Origin: Caldisericales bacterium
GTDB taxonomy: Bacteria > Caldisericota > Caldisericia > Caldisericales > Caldisericaceae
Reading direction: 5' to 3'
Assembly: GCA_015485995.1 (NCBI GenBank)
Contig: WFSP01000032.1
Coordinates: 1-20,615, forward strand
DNA: 20,615 nucleotides
Shown: positions 7,394-16,156 of the stretch, in pieces
Layout: every line of letters starts with the position of its first letter
Position numbering within the stretch: position 1 is the stretch's first letter
Made by a program: the position numbers and the translations under genes
Notes under the pieces: model-generated
Told to the model about the DNA's origin: nothing
Seen by the model: the letters and a program-made list of their open reading frames with translations, nothing else
Database searches by the model: none

Positions 7394-9168
7394 CTCTTTC
7401 CCTCCTTATAACCAACATTTGGATTTATAATTTTAGCAAGAGATGCAATTATAATTAATGCATTTGCTATGTCTTCCCTAAAAGATTCGTAATATCCTGC
7501 GTTTCGTAATTCTTTAAATAAAGCATTTCTGTTCTTATCATCTTTAATAGAACGCTTCAATAGTCTATAAAATTCTTCCTCGTATGAGTCTATATCACGC
7601 CGTGATTTTCTGTCTTCTTCGTCTGTATAATCTAACAGTTTGGTTTCTTCGAGGAATGTATAAATAAACTTATTAGATATTACATCATTTTTCATTTTTG
7701 CAACGAGGTCGTTTACTTTATCGAGCCCTTCCCACTTGCTTTCAGACGAAACAAATTCATTTATGCTTCCAGACTTATTCATCACGGCAATTGCGAAAGT
7801 ATTTCTATCTCCATATTCTTTTGCCTTATTTTCCATCTCTCTTGCTTTTCTCAAAACGAATGTCAATGGCTCTTTATAGTGGGCTACACAAACCCCTACC
7901 GAGCAAGTAGGTACTTTTTCGCTGCCGCATCCAGAAAATTCCTTCGGATACATTTCGTGTAATTCTTTAAGCGTTTCAAAAAGGTGGTTTATGTTCACAA
8001 ATGCAAGTACATCATCGCCGCCTGCATAAATTAACTTACCGTATTCTCCGTGGTTATTAAAAAAATCCCTCACTTTTTTATTAAAGTCAGAAAGTGCTTT
8101 ACTAATGGACTTCTGGCACTCCTCCGGCAAAGAAGCATCTTTTGCGTAGTCGCCATTCATCCACTTTCCCATATGATCTCCATCCAGCATTAGCACGGCA
8201 TAGTATCGAGGAATTTTATTTAGTTCTTTTACCTTTTTTTTAAGTTCTTCTAAAGTTTGTTCGTCAACTTCTTGATGATAATTATTTTTAAAGTATTTTT
8301 TTGTAAGATTTTCTTTGAACAAAAGTTGATCGTCAAAGTCAAGCTTATCATCAATTATACTTCTTAATGTGGTCTTCACATTACTTTTGACTCCATTATA
8401 GGTTTTATCATTAGAAATGTGCAGCGTAAGAACTCTTGCCATAGATGGAAAACTATGTTCAAATTTGCCCTTCTCTACAAGATGGACACCTCTTTTTAAC
8501 AAGTCAACGCCGCACAATGCTTCGTTTTCTTGAAATAAATAAGAATAATTACTTTTTATGTTTTTAAACGATTCTGCCAATTCCTTACGCATATCAATAA
8601 TAGTTCCTGTAAATTTTTTATTATGCACTACTTCGTTCTCACCACACAAACTGCACTTTATCCCTTCTTCTGCGGTTTGTTCAAAAACTCGAGTAATTTT
8701 ATACGCTCCCATTACTTCTGAAAGTTTTTCATAAGCACTTTTGTAATCGCCTTTCATAGGCACAGCAGCGTAGTTTATAGTAAAGTAACCGGAGAGCTGC
8801 CTTTTAACGAGCTTTTCTGCAAACTCCGTTGGGTTCTCGTACACTTCTTTGAGTACCTCAGAGCCGATGCGGTTTATTTCGTTTTCAACATCAGATTTAA
8901 TCTCTTTTAGTTTTTTCTCTACTTCATTCTTACTTCCATTAACTATTGATAACACCCTATTTGGGACAGAAGCGTATTTACCATGCGCACCATTAGAGAA
9001 TTTAGGGAAAATAACATCCGCGCCGCAATTATTTAGTTTATCCACGATTCTTTCACCAATGTACGATAGGAATCTACTTGCATTATACAAATCCTGAGTC
9101 TTCCGTGCAGCTACGATAAACTTCTGTATAGGCGATATTGAAAAACCCACTAAAAATTTTTCATTCAT
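7390..9168 (-). CDS. cmr2: Cas10/Cmr2, type III-B large subunit, cyclase-competent, no HD domain
   Basis: The large subunit of the Cmr complex; on target RNA binding the Palm domains join ATP into cyclic oligoadenylates. It starts directly in the first Palm-like region (VGFSISPIQKFIVAARKTQDLYNASR, residues 7-32). A Cys pair C172-x2-C175 with C219 suggests a zinc site. The GDHMG motif (330-334) and the second Palm YAGGDDVLAF (381-390, GGDD at 383-386) are intact. A Cys/Ser-rich strand CSVGVCVAH follows, and the C-terminal helical D4-like domain ends the 592 residues. There is no N-terminal HD domain, so the single-stranded DNase of longer Cas10 proteins is missing. The ATG follows GGAGGGAACAAA and overlaps cmr1 by 8 bases. 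Confidence 0.96.
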   Translation of the reverse strand: MNEKFLVGFSISPIQKFIVAARKTQDLYNASRFLSYIGERIVDKLNNCGADVIFPKFSNGAHGKYASVPNRVLSIVNGSKNEVEKKLKEIKSDVENEINRIGSEVLKEVYENPTEFAEKLVKRQLSGYFTINYAAVPMKGDYKSAYEKLSEVMGAYKITRVFEQTAEEGIKCSLCGENEVVHNKKFTGTIIDMRKELAESFKNIKSNYSYLFQENEALCGVDLLKRGVHLVEKGKFEHSFPSMARVLTLHISNDKTYNGVKSNVKTTLRSIIDDKLDFDDQLLFKENLTKKYFKNNYHQEVDEQTLEELKKKVKELNKIPRYYAVLMLDGDHMGKWMNGDYAKDASLPEECQKSISKALSDFNKKVRDFFNNHGEYGKLIYAGGDDVLAFVNINHLFETLKELHEMYPKEFSGCGSEKVPTCSVGVCVAHYKEPLTFVLRKAREMENKAKEYGDRNTFAIAVMNKSGSINEFVSSESKWEGLDKVNDLVAKMKNDVISNKFIYTFLEETKLLDYTDEEDRKSRRDIDSYEEEFYRLLKRSIKDDKNRNALFKELRNAGYYESFREDIANALIIIASLAKIINPNVGYKEGKR

Positions 9169-10039
9169 TTTGTTCCCTCCTTGCTAAACCCTCTATAAAC
9201 TTTATATACGCTTTGTATTCTTCACCGTTTTTTGTTACACTGCCTAATATCGTAGCAACAAACACGTACTCTTCCTTAATTTTCTTTACAGAAACATACA
9301 CTGGAGACGCAAACCTTCTTCCATTGCTTTTAGCATACCCAAGATAATCCACATCATTTAGATGTGTTGCGTTTCCTATGATTTCTAAAGCATCTCTTTC
9401 ATTGGCAACAGCAAATCTGGAAACAAAAATTTGCTTAATTATTGGGTAACTATAACCATCATTCATAAAAACATCCAATACATCAAAATTACCCTCGCCA
9501 TCACTCTTCCAAACAGTGTTTTCGTTAAATCCTTTAAAGGTGTCTTTCAAAGTAACTTTAATTTCTTCTTTAAGTTTTGATACATCATTGAAATACTTCC
9601 TTTGAAGCGAGCCAAATCCTCTTCTCGATCTTTTCCCAAAGCCTCCAAGTAACAACGATAGATCCAGATAGTGTAAAAAGTTATTTAGTCGTTCATTATT
9701 AAAAGAAGAAATTACGATATCAAATTTCTGTCCTGGTTTAAAACTCTCAAATGAAGCAACATTCTTATGTGGCAATAGATAATCTTTTTTAGTTTTAAGT
9801 TCAAATTTTTCTGGAAAAAACACTTCTACAGGAGACTTCAATGAATTAGATCCTACAATTCCTCCGAATAGTTTCATTTCTTCTTTGCGTAAATCTTTTA
9901 CATTCATTGGGGTTACTGCCCTATAAAAATATCGCATTACTCCCTTAATAGACGGTACCCTTAATTCAGGTTTTCTTCTACCAGCTCCATACATAAACAT
10001 TGGCGTAATAATTTCCAGTGATACTTTTCGCTTTACCAT
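9161..10039 (-). CDS. cmr1: Cmr1, type III-B RAMP subunit
   Basis: A 292-residue RAMP protein that sits with Cmr6 at the crRNA 3' end of the Cmr complex. It has the Cmr1 opening SLEIITPMFMYGAG followed by PELRVPSIKGVMRYFYRA (about 24-41), and the glycine-rich stretch LLLGGFGKRSRRGFGSL (about 129-145). The length is at the short end for Cmr1, which is often 300-450 residues, so it probably has one RAMP repeat plus a reduced C-terminal part. The ATG at 10039 follows AAAAGGAGGACGGA. It comes 12 bases after the CARF-HEPN gene. Confidence 0.92.
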   Translation of the reverse strand: MVKRKVSLEIITPMFMYGAGRRKPELRVPSIKGVMRYFYRAVTPMNVKDLRKEEMKLFGGIVGSNSLKSPVEVFFPEKFELKTKKDYLLPHKNVASFESFKPGQKFDIVISSFNNERLNNFLHYLDLSLLLGGFGKRSRRGFGSLQRKYFNDVSKLKEEIKVTLKDTFKGFNENTVWKSDGEGNFDVLDVFMNDGYSYPIIKQIFVSRFAVANERDALEIIGNATHLNDVDYLGYAKSNGRRFASPVYVSVKKIKEEYVFVATILGSVTKNGEEYKAYIKFIEGLARREQNE

Positions 10040-10051
10040 TCCGTCCTCCTT

Positions 10052-11503
10052 TTATAGCTTTAAAAATGAAAAGTCCTTTTCAAAACTGTTAAATGTTTTT
10101 CCTACTTCTTTTTGTAAGAAGAAGTTGAGGACTTTTCTTGCAACTCTCCTAATCTTGGTGTAATCTTCTTCCTTTAGCGGAGTGAAGCCGTGAGTGTATA
10201 TACTGTTGTTTCTGAGTTGCGTAACGCCGTATACTTCTCTTAGCAGCGCATTGATAGCATCTTCATTCATACCTGCAAATATTTCGTCTTTAACGGCGGC
10301 AAGCGATATAAACCCGCCCATCAGAGCAATTTTCTTGGGCAATCCGTTTGACGGAGAAAAATTGTTGTAAACTGCACCTGCAACCCGTTTATACCCGTCA
10401 AAACTCAATCCTGATTTTTCGTACTGTTTCCTCGTTGCATTTGACGGATTAATCCCACGCTTTTTCAAACGCACCTGCTCAATACTCTCCAGAACTCTAT
10501 ACATCAAAAACACGGCAATGTCGAATTTTCTCGTGCCGCTGTATCTTTCGGCAGCGAAGTAAAAATTTAAAGGTACATAAAATTCATAACTGGAATCGTC
10601 GTCAAAACCTTTTTTGATATTTTCTAAAAGAGTGAAGTGATTAAATATTGTCCTTTTAACGGAGCTATCAAGCGGATATATATCTGATTCTACTTTTTCC
10701 ATAAATTCTTTGATTTTATTTATTGCTCCATATATGTCAAAATCATTCCAGCTTTTATATATGTCATTTATATATTCATATTTTTCGACTTCGTTTTGAC
10801 TCCTTGTTTCTCCGTGCAAACTTTCCAGAATTTCGTTTGCACGTTCAAAATGGTTGGAATTAAAAAATGCCTTTGCCCTATTTATCTCTATATAACCGAA
10901 TACTTTCAGGGGATTAGCTAATACAATGGGAAATTCCGTGCCCGGTTTTGGTTTACGCTGATCTTTCAGATAAACTTTGTAATCAATATACCCAACATCC
11001 ACACCCAACAGTTGCCCCACAACCGAGGCTGCACCGGCCATAGATTTTTTACCACCTGTTATATCTATCAATACATTTTTCCAATTGTCCTTTCCTATGT
11101 CATTCAGAATCTCGTTTATGGTTTCATAGATATTAAGTATGTTGGTAGATTGAATAATCCGTTTACCCCAGGTGCTTGTTTTTGGATGGCCGAGAATTTC
11201 CATAACTCTATTAAGTGTCTTTTCGGTTTCGGGAGAACACACAAAGAAATGTTTTACCGGTTTTACCAGGTTGTGCCAGAAAATTATAGGTTGAGCACTA
11301 TAACCTACAAGAGAAATAACATACTTGTAACCTTTTCTGCGAACATCGTTGGACTCTTCACGTGAAAGAAACCTCTTAAGTACCTCATCGTACAATTCTT
11401 TGAAATAAAAATCTTCTTTATCATTACCCCATTCTTTTCCCCAGTTTACGTATTTATATACATTTTTTTCAAAAGAACTGTTATTTTTTACTTCCTTTTC
11501 CAT
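10052..11503 (-). CDS. Csx1/Csm6-like CARF-HEPN ribonuclease (TIGR02710-type)
   Basis: A 483-residue protein predicted to be a non-specific RNase activated by cyclic oligoadenylate. The CARF domain (about 58-200) shows ISLVGYSAQPIIF (63-75) with the downstream FFVCSPETEK, and the ligand-loop motif LIDITGGKKSMAGAA (145-159). The C-terminal helical HEPN domain ends with the active-site motif Arg431-x6-His438 (RNNSIYTH). The pattern resembles the TIGR02710 group of Csm6-like proteins. The frame opens further upstream with a TTG at 11566, but the ATG at 11503 has AAAGGAG 5 bases before it and is preferred. It is the first gene of the Cmr block, 66 bases after cas4. Family membership comes from motif recognition only. 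Confidence 0.86.
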   Translation of the reverse strand: MEKEVKNNSSFEKNVYKYVNWGKEWGNDKEDFYFKELYDEVLKRFLSREESNDVRRKGYKYVISLVGYSAQPIIFWHNLVKPVKHFFVCSPETEKTLNRVMEILGHPKTSTWGKRIIQSTNILNIYETINEILNDIGKDNWKNVLIDITGGKKSMAGAASVVGQLLGVDVGYIDYKVYLKDQRKPKPGTEFPIVLANPLKVFGYIEINRAKAFFNSNHFERANEILESLHGETRSQNEVEKYEYINDIYKSWNDFDIYGAINKIKEFMEKVESDIYPLDSSVKRTIFNHFTLLENIKKGFDDDSSYEFYVPLNFYFAAERYSGTRKFDIAVFLMYRVLESIEQVRLKKRGINPSNATRKQYEKSGLSFDGYKRVAGAVYNNFSPSNGLPKKIALMGGFISLAAVKDEIFAGMNEDAINALLREVYGVTQLRNNSIYTHGFTPLKEEDYTKIRRVARKVLNFFLQKEVGKTFNSFEKDFSFLKL

Positions 11504-11528
11504 ACTCGCTCCTTTTTCAGGCTTTTTT

Positions 11529-11558
11529 ATATTAAAACATTTTTCAAAAAGAATGCAA
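11529..11558 (-). promoter_or_regulatory. Possible internal promoter for the Cmr block
   Basis: In the 66-base gap between cas4 and the CARF-HEPN gene, the minus strand has TTGCAT (11553-11558), an 18-base spacer and TAATAT (11529-11534). Transcription would start near 11522, about 20 bases before the ATG, leaving room for the AAAGGAG site. The region is AT-rich, so a chance match is possible. Confidence 0.35.
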
Positions 11559-11569
11559 ATATCCAAAAA

Positions 11570-12064
11570 TTACGAAAAACAAAAATCTTTGTACGAGCAG
11601 TTTTTGCAAAAGCGATTCTTTTTAAACGGTGGCGGTTCCGGCATAGAAATTATTTTTTTGGCTTCTTCAATTGCTTTTATAATTTTCTTTTCCTCTTCCT
11701 CTGTAAGTTCCACTTTTTCTTTCTTGTGTTCCTTTGGGATAAGCAGCTCTCCTTTTGCCTCAATGCCAGATTTCTTTAGCTTATGCAGGTAAAACAAAAG
11801 TTGCATTTTTGCCGGCATCAAAAACTTTGAAGATTTTTTCAGCTCTCCTATTAGCACCTTGCCTTTGCCGAGGCGTACAACGTCAATTTTCATTGATTCA
11901 AAAGAAATTTCTTTTTTGTCCCTTTTATAGCTTTCCTCGTGAATTAACCTGCCCATTTCAAGCAAATCAAAATCTTGAAAAGGGTTTAGTTCGTGCGCCA
12001 TAAACCACATTTCGCGCTTACAGATAAAATAACTTGCTATCAAGCTGCCGGTAATTTTTACCAT
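11570..12064 (-). CDS. cas4: Cas4, iron-sulfur PD-(D/E)XK nuclease of adaptation
   Basis: A 164-residue Cas4 that helps choose and trim prespacers by their PAM. The four iron-sulfur cysteines are present: C15 (FICKREMWF) and the C-terminal set C153, C156 and C162 (FCKNCSYKDFC). The nuclease core has His42 (MGRLIHEESY), Asp61 (KIDVVRL), Glu74-x-Lys76 (IGELKKSSKF) and the following QLLFYLHKL helix. All expected catalytic residues are seen. The ATG at 12064 overlaps the cas3 stop region by 7 bases and has only a weak ribosome binding site, suggesting translational coupling to cas3. In most I-B loci cas4 is followed by cas1; here the Cmr block lies between them. Confidence 0.96.
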   Translation of the reverse strand: MVKITGSLIASYFICKREMWFMAHELNPFQDFDLLEMGRLIHEESYKRDKKEISFESMKIDVVRLGKGKVLIGELKKSSKFLMPAKMQLLFYLHKLKKSGIEAKGELLIPKEHKKEKVELTEEEEKKIIKAIEEAKKIISMPEPPPFKKNRFCKNCSYKDFCFS

Positions 12065-14421
12065 ATTGGATTTGCTGCCTCTGTTTTGTATCCTGTTTCC
12101 ATATCGTAGTATTCCTCAATCTGATTTTTGTGCACCACATAGAAATCGCCGTCTTTCGGAGGGAGATTATTGTTATTCCCTATTCTTATGCTTACGGTAT
12201 ATAAATTCAGTTTGTATTTTCCGGTATTATAAACTCTTCTTTTTTCGATATAACTTTTGCAATTTCCAATTTCCTTGAGGAAATTTGTTATAAAGTTTTC
12301 CGCTTTACTGTTTATTGCAATAAAAACACTTTGTTTTTCACCGTCTTCAATGACTTTAAAACTTTTTATTTGCTCGAAGTCAAGCTTTTTAAGTGCATTA
12401 ATATAAATTTGCGAATCGTTCCCGGTTCCCCTTTTCTTTACCTCTTCAAAAAATTGTTCTGTCAAGGATAAGAACTCGGGTTCTTCTATTGTTTTTCTTC
12501 CTTTTAATATTTCTTTGGTGATATTCGGCAATATTTTTTTATATACATATCCGGATAAATTGTCAATTTGCATTAAATATCCTGTGCCTTTTTCGTTGTC
12601 CCAGGATCTGTTGCATCTGCCTGCTACCTGTATAATGGAATCAAGCGGTGCCAGGTCCCTGAAGACTACGTCAAAATCCAGATCCACACCTGCTTCTACT
12701 ACCTGGGTTGTTACAAGAATAGGTTTTATCCCCTTGCTTGCGCACTTTTTTATTAACTCCATACGTTCTTTTCTTTGGTACGGCGTAACTTGAGAAGATA
12801 AGTAAAATAAAGGTGTGGCACTTTCAATTTCCTTAATACTGTTCGGAGAGGGAATTATTTTAAAAGGCAGTTTATTTTTTAGAAATTTGTAAAATTCTCT
12901 GGAGATTTTAATCGTGTTCATTACTATCATACAAGATTTGCCAGGCGAAATTTTTTGCAAGATTTTGTTAAAAGCATCTTCTTCATCACGTTTTTCAATG
13001 TCAATATGGAACCTAATTCTATTCATTCTTTCAAAAAACTTACGGGAGCTTACTGCGAGCTCTGTGTATTTGTCAAAAATTAACGGTTTTGTTGCAGTCA
13101 TAAGAATCACCCTGCAATTTGCTTTTTCCGTTAAAAGTTTTAGAACCGTTCCTACGAGCGTCCAATATTCGGCGGGTATATTTTGCACTTCATCCAGAAT
13201 TATAATACTGCCGTATATGTTATGAAATTTCTTGAGAAAAGAGTTTTTATAGGCAATAATACTGTGCAGGAGCTGTACGAAGGTGGTTACGACAATTTCA
13301 CTATCCCACGATTCGATATACATTAGTGATTCGTCCACGCTTTTCTTTTCACCGTTCTCTTTAAACTCCGCAGGTGCAAGATGGTGATGGGCAATGAGAT
13401 ATGCAGACCTGTTTTTGTTGTATTCTTCTTTTAGCGATGCATATAGAACTTCATTAAATACCGAATAATTCTGCTCTATTATGGATATGTACGGCAGGGA
13501 ATAGATAATACGCGGCAAAAAATTTTCCTCTTTGCGGATTTTATCCCTTAGCTTCAATGCAAATGAAAAAGAGGCAAGTGTTTTTGCAGAGCCGGTCGGT
13601 GCGGTAATCGAAAAAATCCTTTGATTAAGATTTATATGTTCAAATGAATTTAACACATCGATATACAATTCATTCCTAATTTTATTTATTTTATTTTGAG
13701 GCATATTTGAAAATGCTGTTTTCCGGTATATGTCAACAGCGTTTTCAGGTATGGAATATCGTGCTCTGCCCTTTATGTTCCCTGCATCCCTCTTGTCGGC
13801 GTCTATCAGGGATGAAAATAACAGATATAACTCAATAAAATCGTTGCCTTTATTGTTGCTTTGATTGTAGGCGTCCTTTGCTACGGCAAGGAGGACATTA
13901 TTAATATTTTCTGCAAAATCTTCCACATCCGCCCCTTTTATTCCAAGCTGTAAAACTTCCTTTGAAATTTCACTTTTATTTTTTAGTATATCTTGAATTT
14001 GTTTTTCTAACACGGATGCTTCGTTGTATAAAGAAGTAGAAATACTGTTCAATCCGGAGAATCCTTCTTTTAGTTTTCTTAGCTCTAAAAACTTTGAGAT
14101 ATCAGGCAGTGCGGAGTGATGTGATGCAACGGCAACAAAGCTGAGAAAAGGAACGAAAGAATCGTCCAGATAATTCTTTTTCAAAACATAATATGCAAAC
14201 AAAGCGGATATAAATGAATGATGTGAAGCTAAAGATTTTTCGCCGTTTTCAAGATGATTTTGAAAAAACGATGTGTATTTCCCAAAATCGTGCAACCCCC
14301 CGATGATGTAAGAAGCTTTTTTTAATTTTGCATCGGGGTTATTATCTCGGGAAAGCCTTGCAACCTCGCTTAAATGGTCTATTAGGAGTTTGTCGGGATG
14401 TGACTTAAACCGTGCTGTCAT
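12058..14421 (-). CDS. cas3: Cas3, HD nuclease-helicase of type I-B
   Basis: A 787-residue effector recruited by the I-B Cascade to unwind and shred target DNA. N-terminal HD nuclease: His16 (IDHLSEV), His44-Asp45 (GGLHDFGKYT), His67-His68 (SHHSFIS) and His101-His102 (SHHSALPD), so metal binding looks complete. Superfamily 2 helicase: Walker A APTGSAKT (274-281), DEVQ box (410-413), MTAT motif III (441-444), TTQVVEAGVDLD (571-582) and QVAGRCNR motif VI (598-605). HD and helicase are fused in one chain, in the usual order. The ATG overlaps the cas5 stop by 4 bases. No truncation or frameshift is visible. Confidence 0.98.
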   Translation of the reverse strand: MTARFKSHPDKLLIDHLSEVARLSRDNNPDAKLKKASYIIGGLHDFGKYTSFFQNHLENGEKSLASHHSFISALFAYYVLKKNYLDDSFVPFLSFVAVASHHSALPDISKFLELRKLKEGFSGLNSISTSLYNEASVLEKQIQDILKNKSEISKEVLQLGIKGADVEDFAENINNVLLAVAKDAYNQSNNKGNDFIELYLLFSSLIDADKRDAGNIKGRARYSIPENAVDIYRKTAFSNMPQNKINKIRNELYIDVLNSFEHINLNQRIFSITAPTGSAKTLASFSFALKLRDKIRKEENFLPRIIYSLPYISIIEQNYSVFNEVLYASLKEEYNKNRSAYLIAHHHLAPAEFKENGEKKSVDESLMYIESWDSEIVVTTFVQLLHSIIAYKNSFLKKFHNIYGSIIILDEVQNIPAEYWTLVGTVLKLLTEKANCRVILMTATKPLIFDKYTELAVSSRKFFERMNRIRFHIDIEKRDEEDAFNKILQKISPGKSCMIVMNTIKISREFYKFLKNKLPFKIIPSPNSIKEIESATPLFYLSSQVTPYQRKERMELIKKCASKGIKPILVTTQVVEAGVDLDFDVVFRDLAPLDSIIQVAGRCNRSWDNEKGTGYLMQIDNLSGYVYKKILPNITKEILKGRKTIEEPEFLSLTEQFFEEVKKRGTGNDSQIYINALKKLDFEQIKSFKVIEDGEKQSVFIAINSKAENFITNFLKEIGNCKSYIEKRRVYNTGKYKLNLYTVSIRIGNNNNLPPKDGDFYVVHKNQIEEYYDMETGYKTEAANPIW

Positions 14422-15164
14422 CCCATAAATAGTATATTTTCCTCTCGTCCTCCGTAGCTGAGAACAAAATGAGTGGTTTTAATCTTTGCAAGAATCGGTA
14501 AATGGGACATTTCATACACGAATTTTGCATTTTTAATCAGGTTTCTATTCTTATCAAATTCCAGTGGCATAAATTCCGAAATATACCTGAGGTACTTTCC
14601 GGAACTGGACAGGACAAGCCCTTTATCTTCTACGAATTTGGAATTTAGCACAGAATTGATGCTTACAGCGCTGCTTGTTTTGGTTTCCTGCGCATCGGCG
14701 TATCCTATTATTTCTCCTTTTGCGATAAACTCGCTTAACCCGAAATACAGGGGGAAAACAGGTTTTTCTATGTGTCTTTCAAGGTTCTCTGTCAGAGCCT
14801 TATCTTTATGGTAAAAATATACCCTGTACCTGATTTCACCATTTAGCGGAAACACGATTTCCAATGGTATTTGGGTGTGCCCCATTTTTCCTGCCAAATC
14901 ACTATTTTCCTTTACTCTCAGATAATTTACAGTGTGAATGCTTTTCCTTAACGGGGTAAGCACAGAAAGTGCAATTTTGCTGTTGGCAGTGGAAAAAGAA
15001 TCATAATACTTATCTCTGCCAATCCCGAGCATAGCGGCAATGATGCCGGTAAGTGCAGTCCTGGGAGGAAATGTATAAGAGAGAGAACTTGAGTTTGTAT
15101 AAAATTTTCTAAAGTGGGCAAGCGAACCTGTCAAGTCAAAAATTAGTACCTTATCTATGTTCAT
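14418..15164 (-). CDS. cas5b: Cas5, type I-B crRNA 5'-handle binding subunit
   Basis: A 248-residue RAMP-fold subunit of the I-B Cascade. The N-terminal FDLTGSLAHFRKFYTNSSS and the following LSYTFPPRTALTGIIAAMLG (about residues 9-49) are typical of the I-B (Hmari-type) Cas5. A MGHTQIPLEIVFP segment and the closing segment HFVLSYGGREENIL also fit. The frame opens with a TTG at 15170; I chose the ATG at 15164, which has AAGGA 8 bases upstream. It lies 11 bases after cas7 and overlaps cas3 by 4 bases. In other I-B systems Cas5 holds the handle and interfaces with Cas8b. Confidence 0.94.
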   Translation of the reverse strand: MNIDKVLIFDLTGSLAHFRKFYTNSSSLSYTFPPRTALTGIIAAMLGIGRDKYYDSFSTANSKIALSVLTPLRKSIHTVNYLRVKENSDLAGKMGHTQIPLEIVFPLNGEIRYRVYFYHKDKALTENLERHIEKPVFPLYFGLSEFIAKGEIIGYADAQETKTSSAVSINSVLNSKFVEDKGLVLSSSGKYLRYISEFMPLEFDKNRNLIKNAKFVYEMSHLPILAKIKTTHFVLSYGGREENILFMG

Positions 15165-15175
15165 TACCAAATTCC

Positions 15176-16156
15176 TTATTCAAAATCATTGAAACCGCAT
15201 AATTCCCCTTCATCAAATCCTGCATTTATTAACATTTTTTTTAGCGTTTCCCCGCCTTTGAGAGATAAATTGTTATCTTGATAAATTTTTACCTCTTCGA
15301 TGTCATTTTTGTGTTCACTCAAGAATGAAACAAGTGAACTCACGTCTGCTTCAAAATCAGGTAAATCCCTTATGGACTCTTCTCTTGAAACCTTTGGAAC
15401 AAGTTTTACATATCTTCTAAAATCACCGAGGAATGTGCCGCTATCTTTATATTCTACGCGCACTATAAGCCTTGGCATCTGATTATTTTTGCTTCTCGTA
15501 GTTGCAACGAGAGGAATTGCCTTCAAAAGAGATTTGTCCAACAGGGTAACATCTCTTTCCGAAAGAAGGGTTTTCTCTGCGCGAGCACCACTTATAATGC
15601 CATAAAAAGCAACAAGCGAATAGTAGAGCCTGTAATCTTTACCTATGGCGCCCTGTGCATTTTTAGCATCCGATGCAAAATGTGAAGTGATGGTGCTTGA
15701 ATCAACCATTGAAACTTTATTAAGAGAGTATCCCCAATTAAATTGAACTGGGCCGGTAAAGGCTTCAGAACTTCCACCCCCGCTTCCCTCGGATTTAATC
15801 GGCATAGTGGCACCGAACATTCGCACATCGATGAGCTGTTCAAGCAACCAATTTCTATCGTCTTTGGAGAGTTTGGACAAGCTTACTTTTTTATCGTTTT
15901 TGTCAAATACCGCCTTCAAACGGTCACCTGCGGTAACGGCTTTGCCGTCAAGCTGGCTTACATAAATTTCATACCCTTCTTGCTGCAAATAATCTCGGAT
16001 GTATCGTTTTAACCGGACATCACTTACGAGGTTTCTGCCTGTTTCGTAATCCATACGCGGCTTGTTCTCGTCGTCCGGGTCGCCGTTTGGATTGCAAAGT
16101 TTGCAGTCGTAAAGGTACAAAATCTCCGAGTTTTTGCCGTAAATTTTTTTATCCAT
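15176..16156 (-). CDS. cas7b: Cas7, type I-B Cascade backbone (Csh2-like)
   Basis: A 326-residue RAMP subunit that forms the crRNA-covering filament of the I-B Cascade. The hallmark CNPNGDPDDENKPRMD (about residues 21-36) is very characteristic of Cas7/Csh2, followed by GRNLVSDVRLKRYIRDYL. A middle loop rich in Gly and Ser (SEGSGGGSSEAFTGPVQFNW) and TTRSKNNQMPRLIVRVEY in the second half also match the family. The frame extends 10 codons upstream, but the ATG at 16156 directly follows TAAGGAGGAGAAAA and gives the usual N-terminus. It overlaps the cas8b end by 8 bases. Confidence 0.96.
   Translation of the reverse strand: MDKKIYGKNSEILYLYDCKLCNPNGDPDDENKPRMDYETGRNLVSDVRLKRYIRDYLQQEGYEIYVSQLDGKAVTAGDRLKAVFDKNDKKVSLSKLSKDDRNWLLEQLIDVRMFGATMPIKSEGSGGGSSEAFTGPVQFNWGYSLNKVSMVDSSTITSHFASDAKNAQGAIGKDYRLYYSLVAFYGIISGARAEKTLLSERDVTLLDKSLLKAIPLVATTRSKNNQMPRLIVRVEYKDSGTFLGDFRRYVKLVPKVSREESIRDLPDFEADVSSLVSFLSEHKNDIEEVKIYQDNNLSLKGGETLKKMLINAGFDEGELCGFNDFE

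Noticed and set aside
8900..9168. An HD nuclease domain at the Cas10 N-terminus
   Set aside because: The first residues already form the Palm-like block and no His-Asp pair with supporting histidines is present.
11504..11566. TTG start at 11566 for the CARF-HEPN protein
   Set aside because: The ATG at 11503 has a good ribosome binding site at proper spacing; the TTG region looks like promoter sequence.
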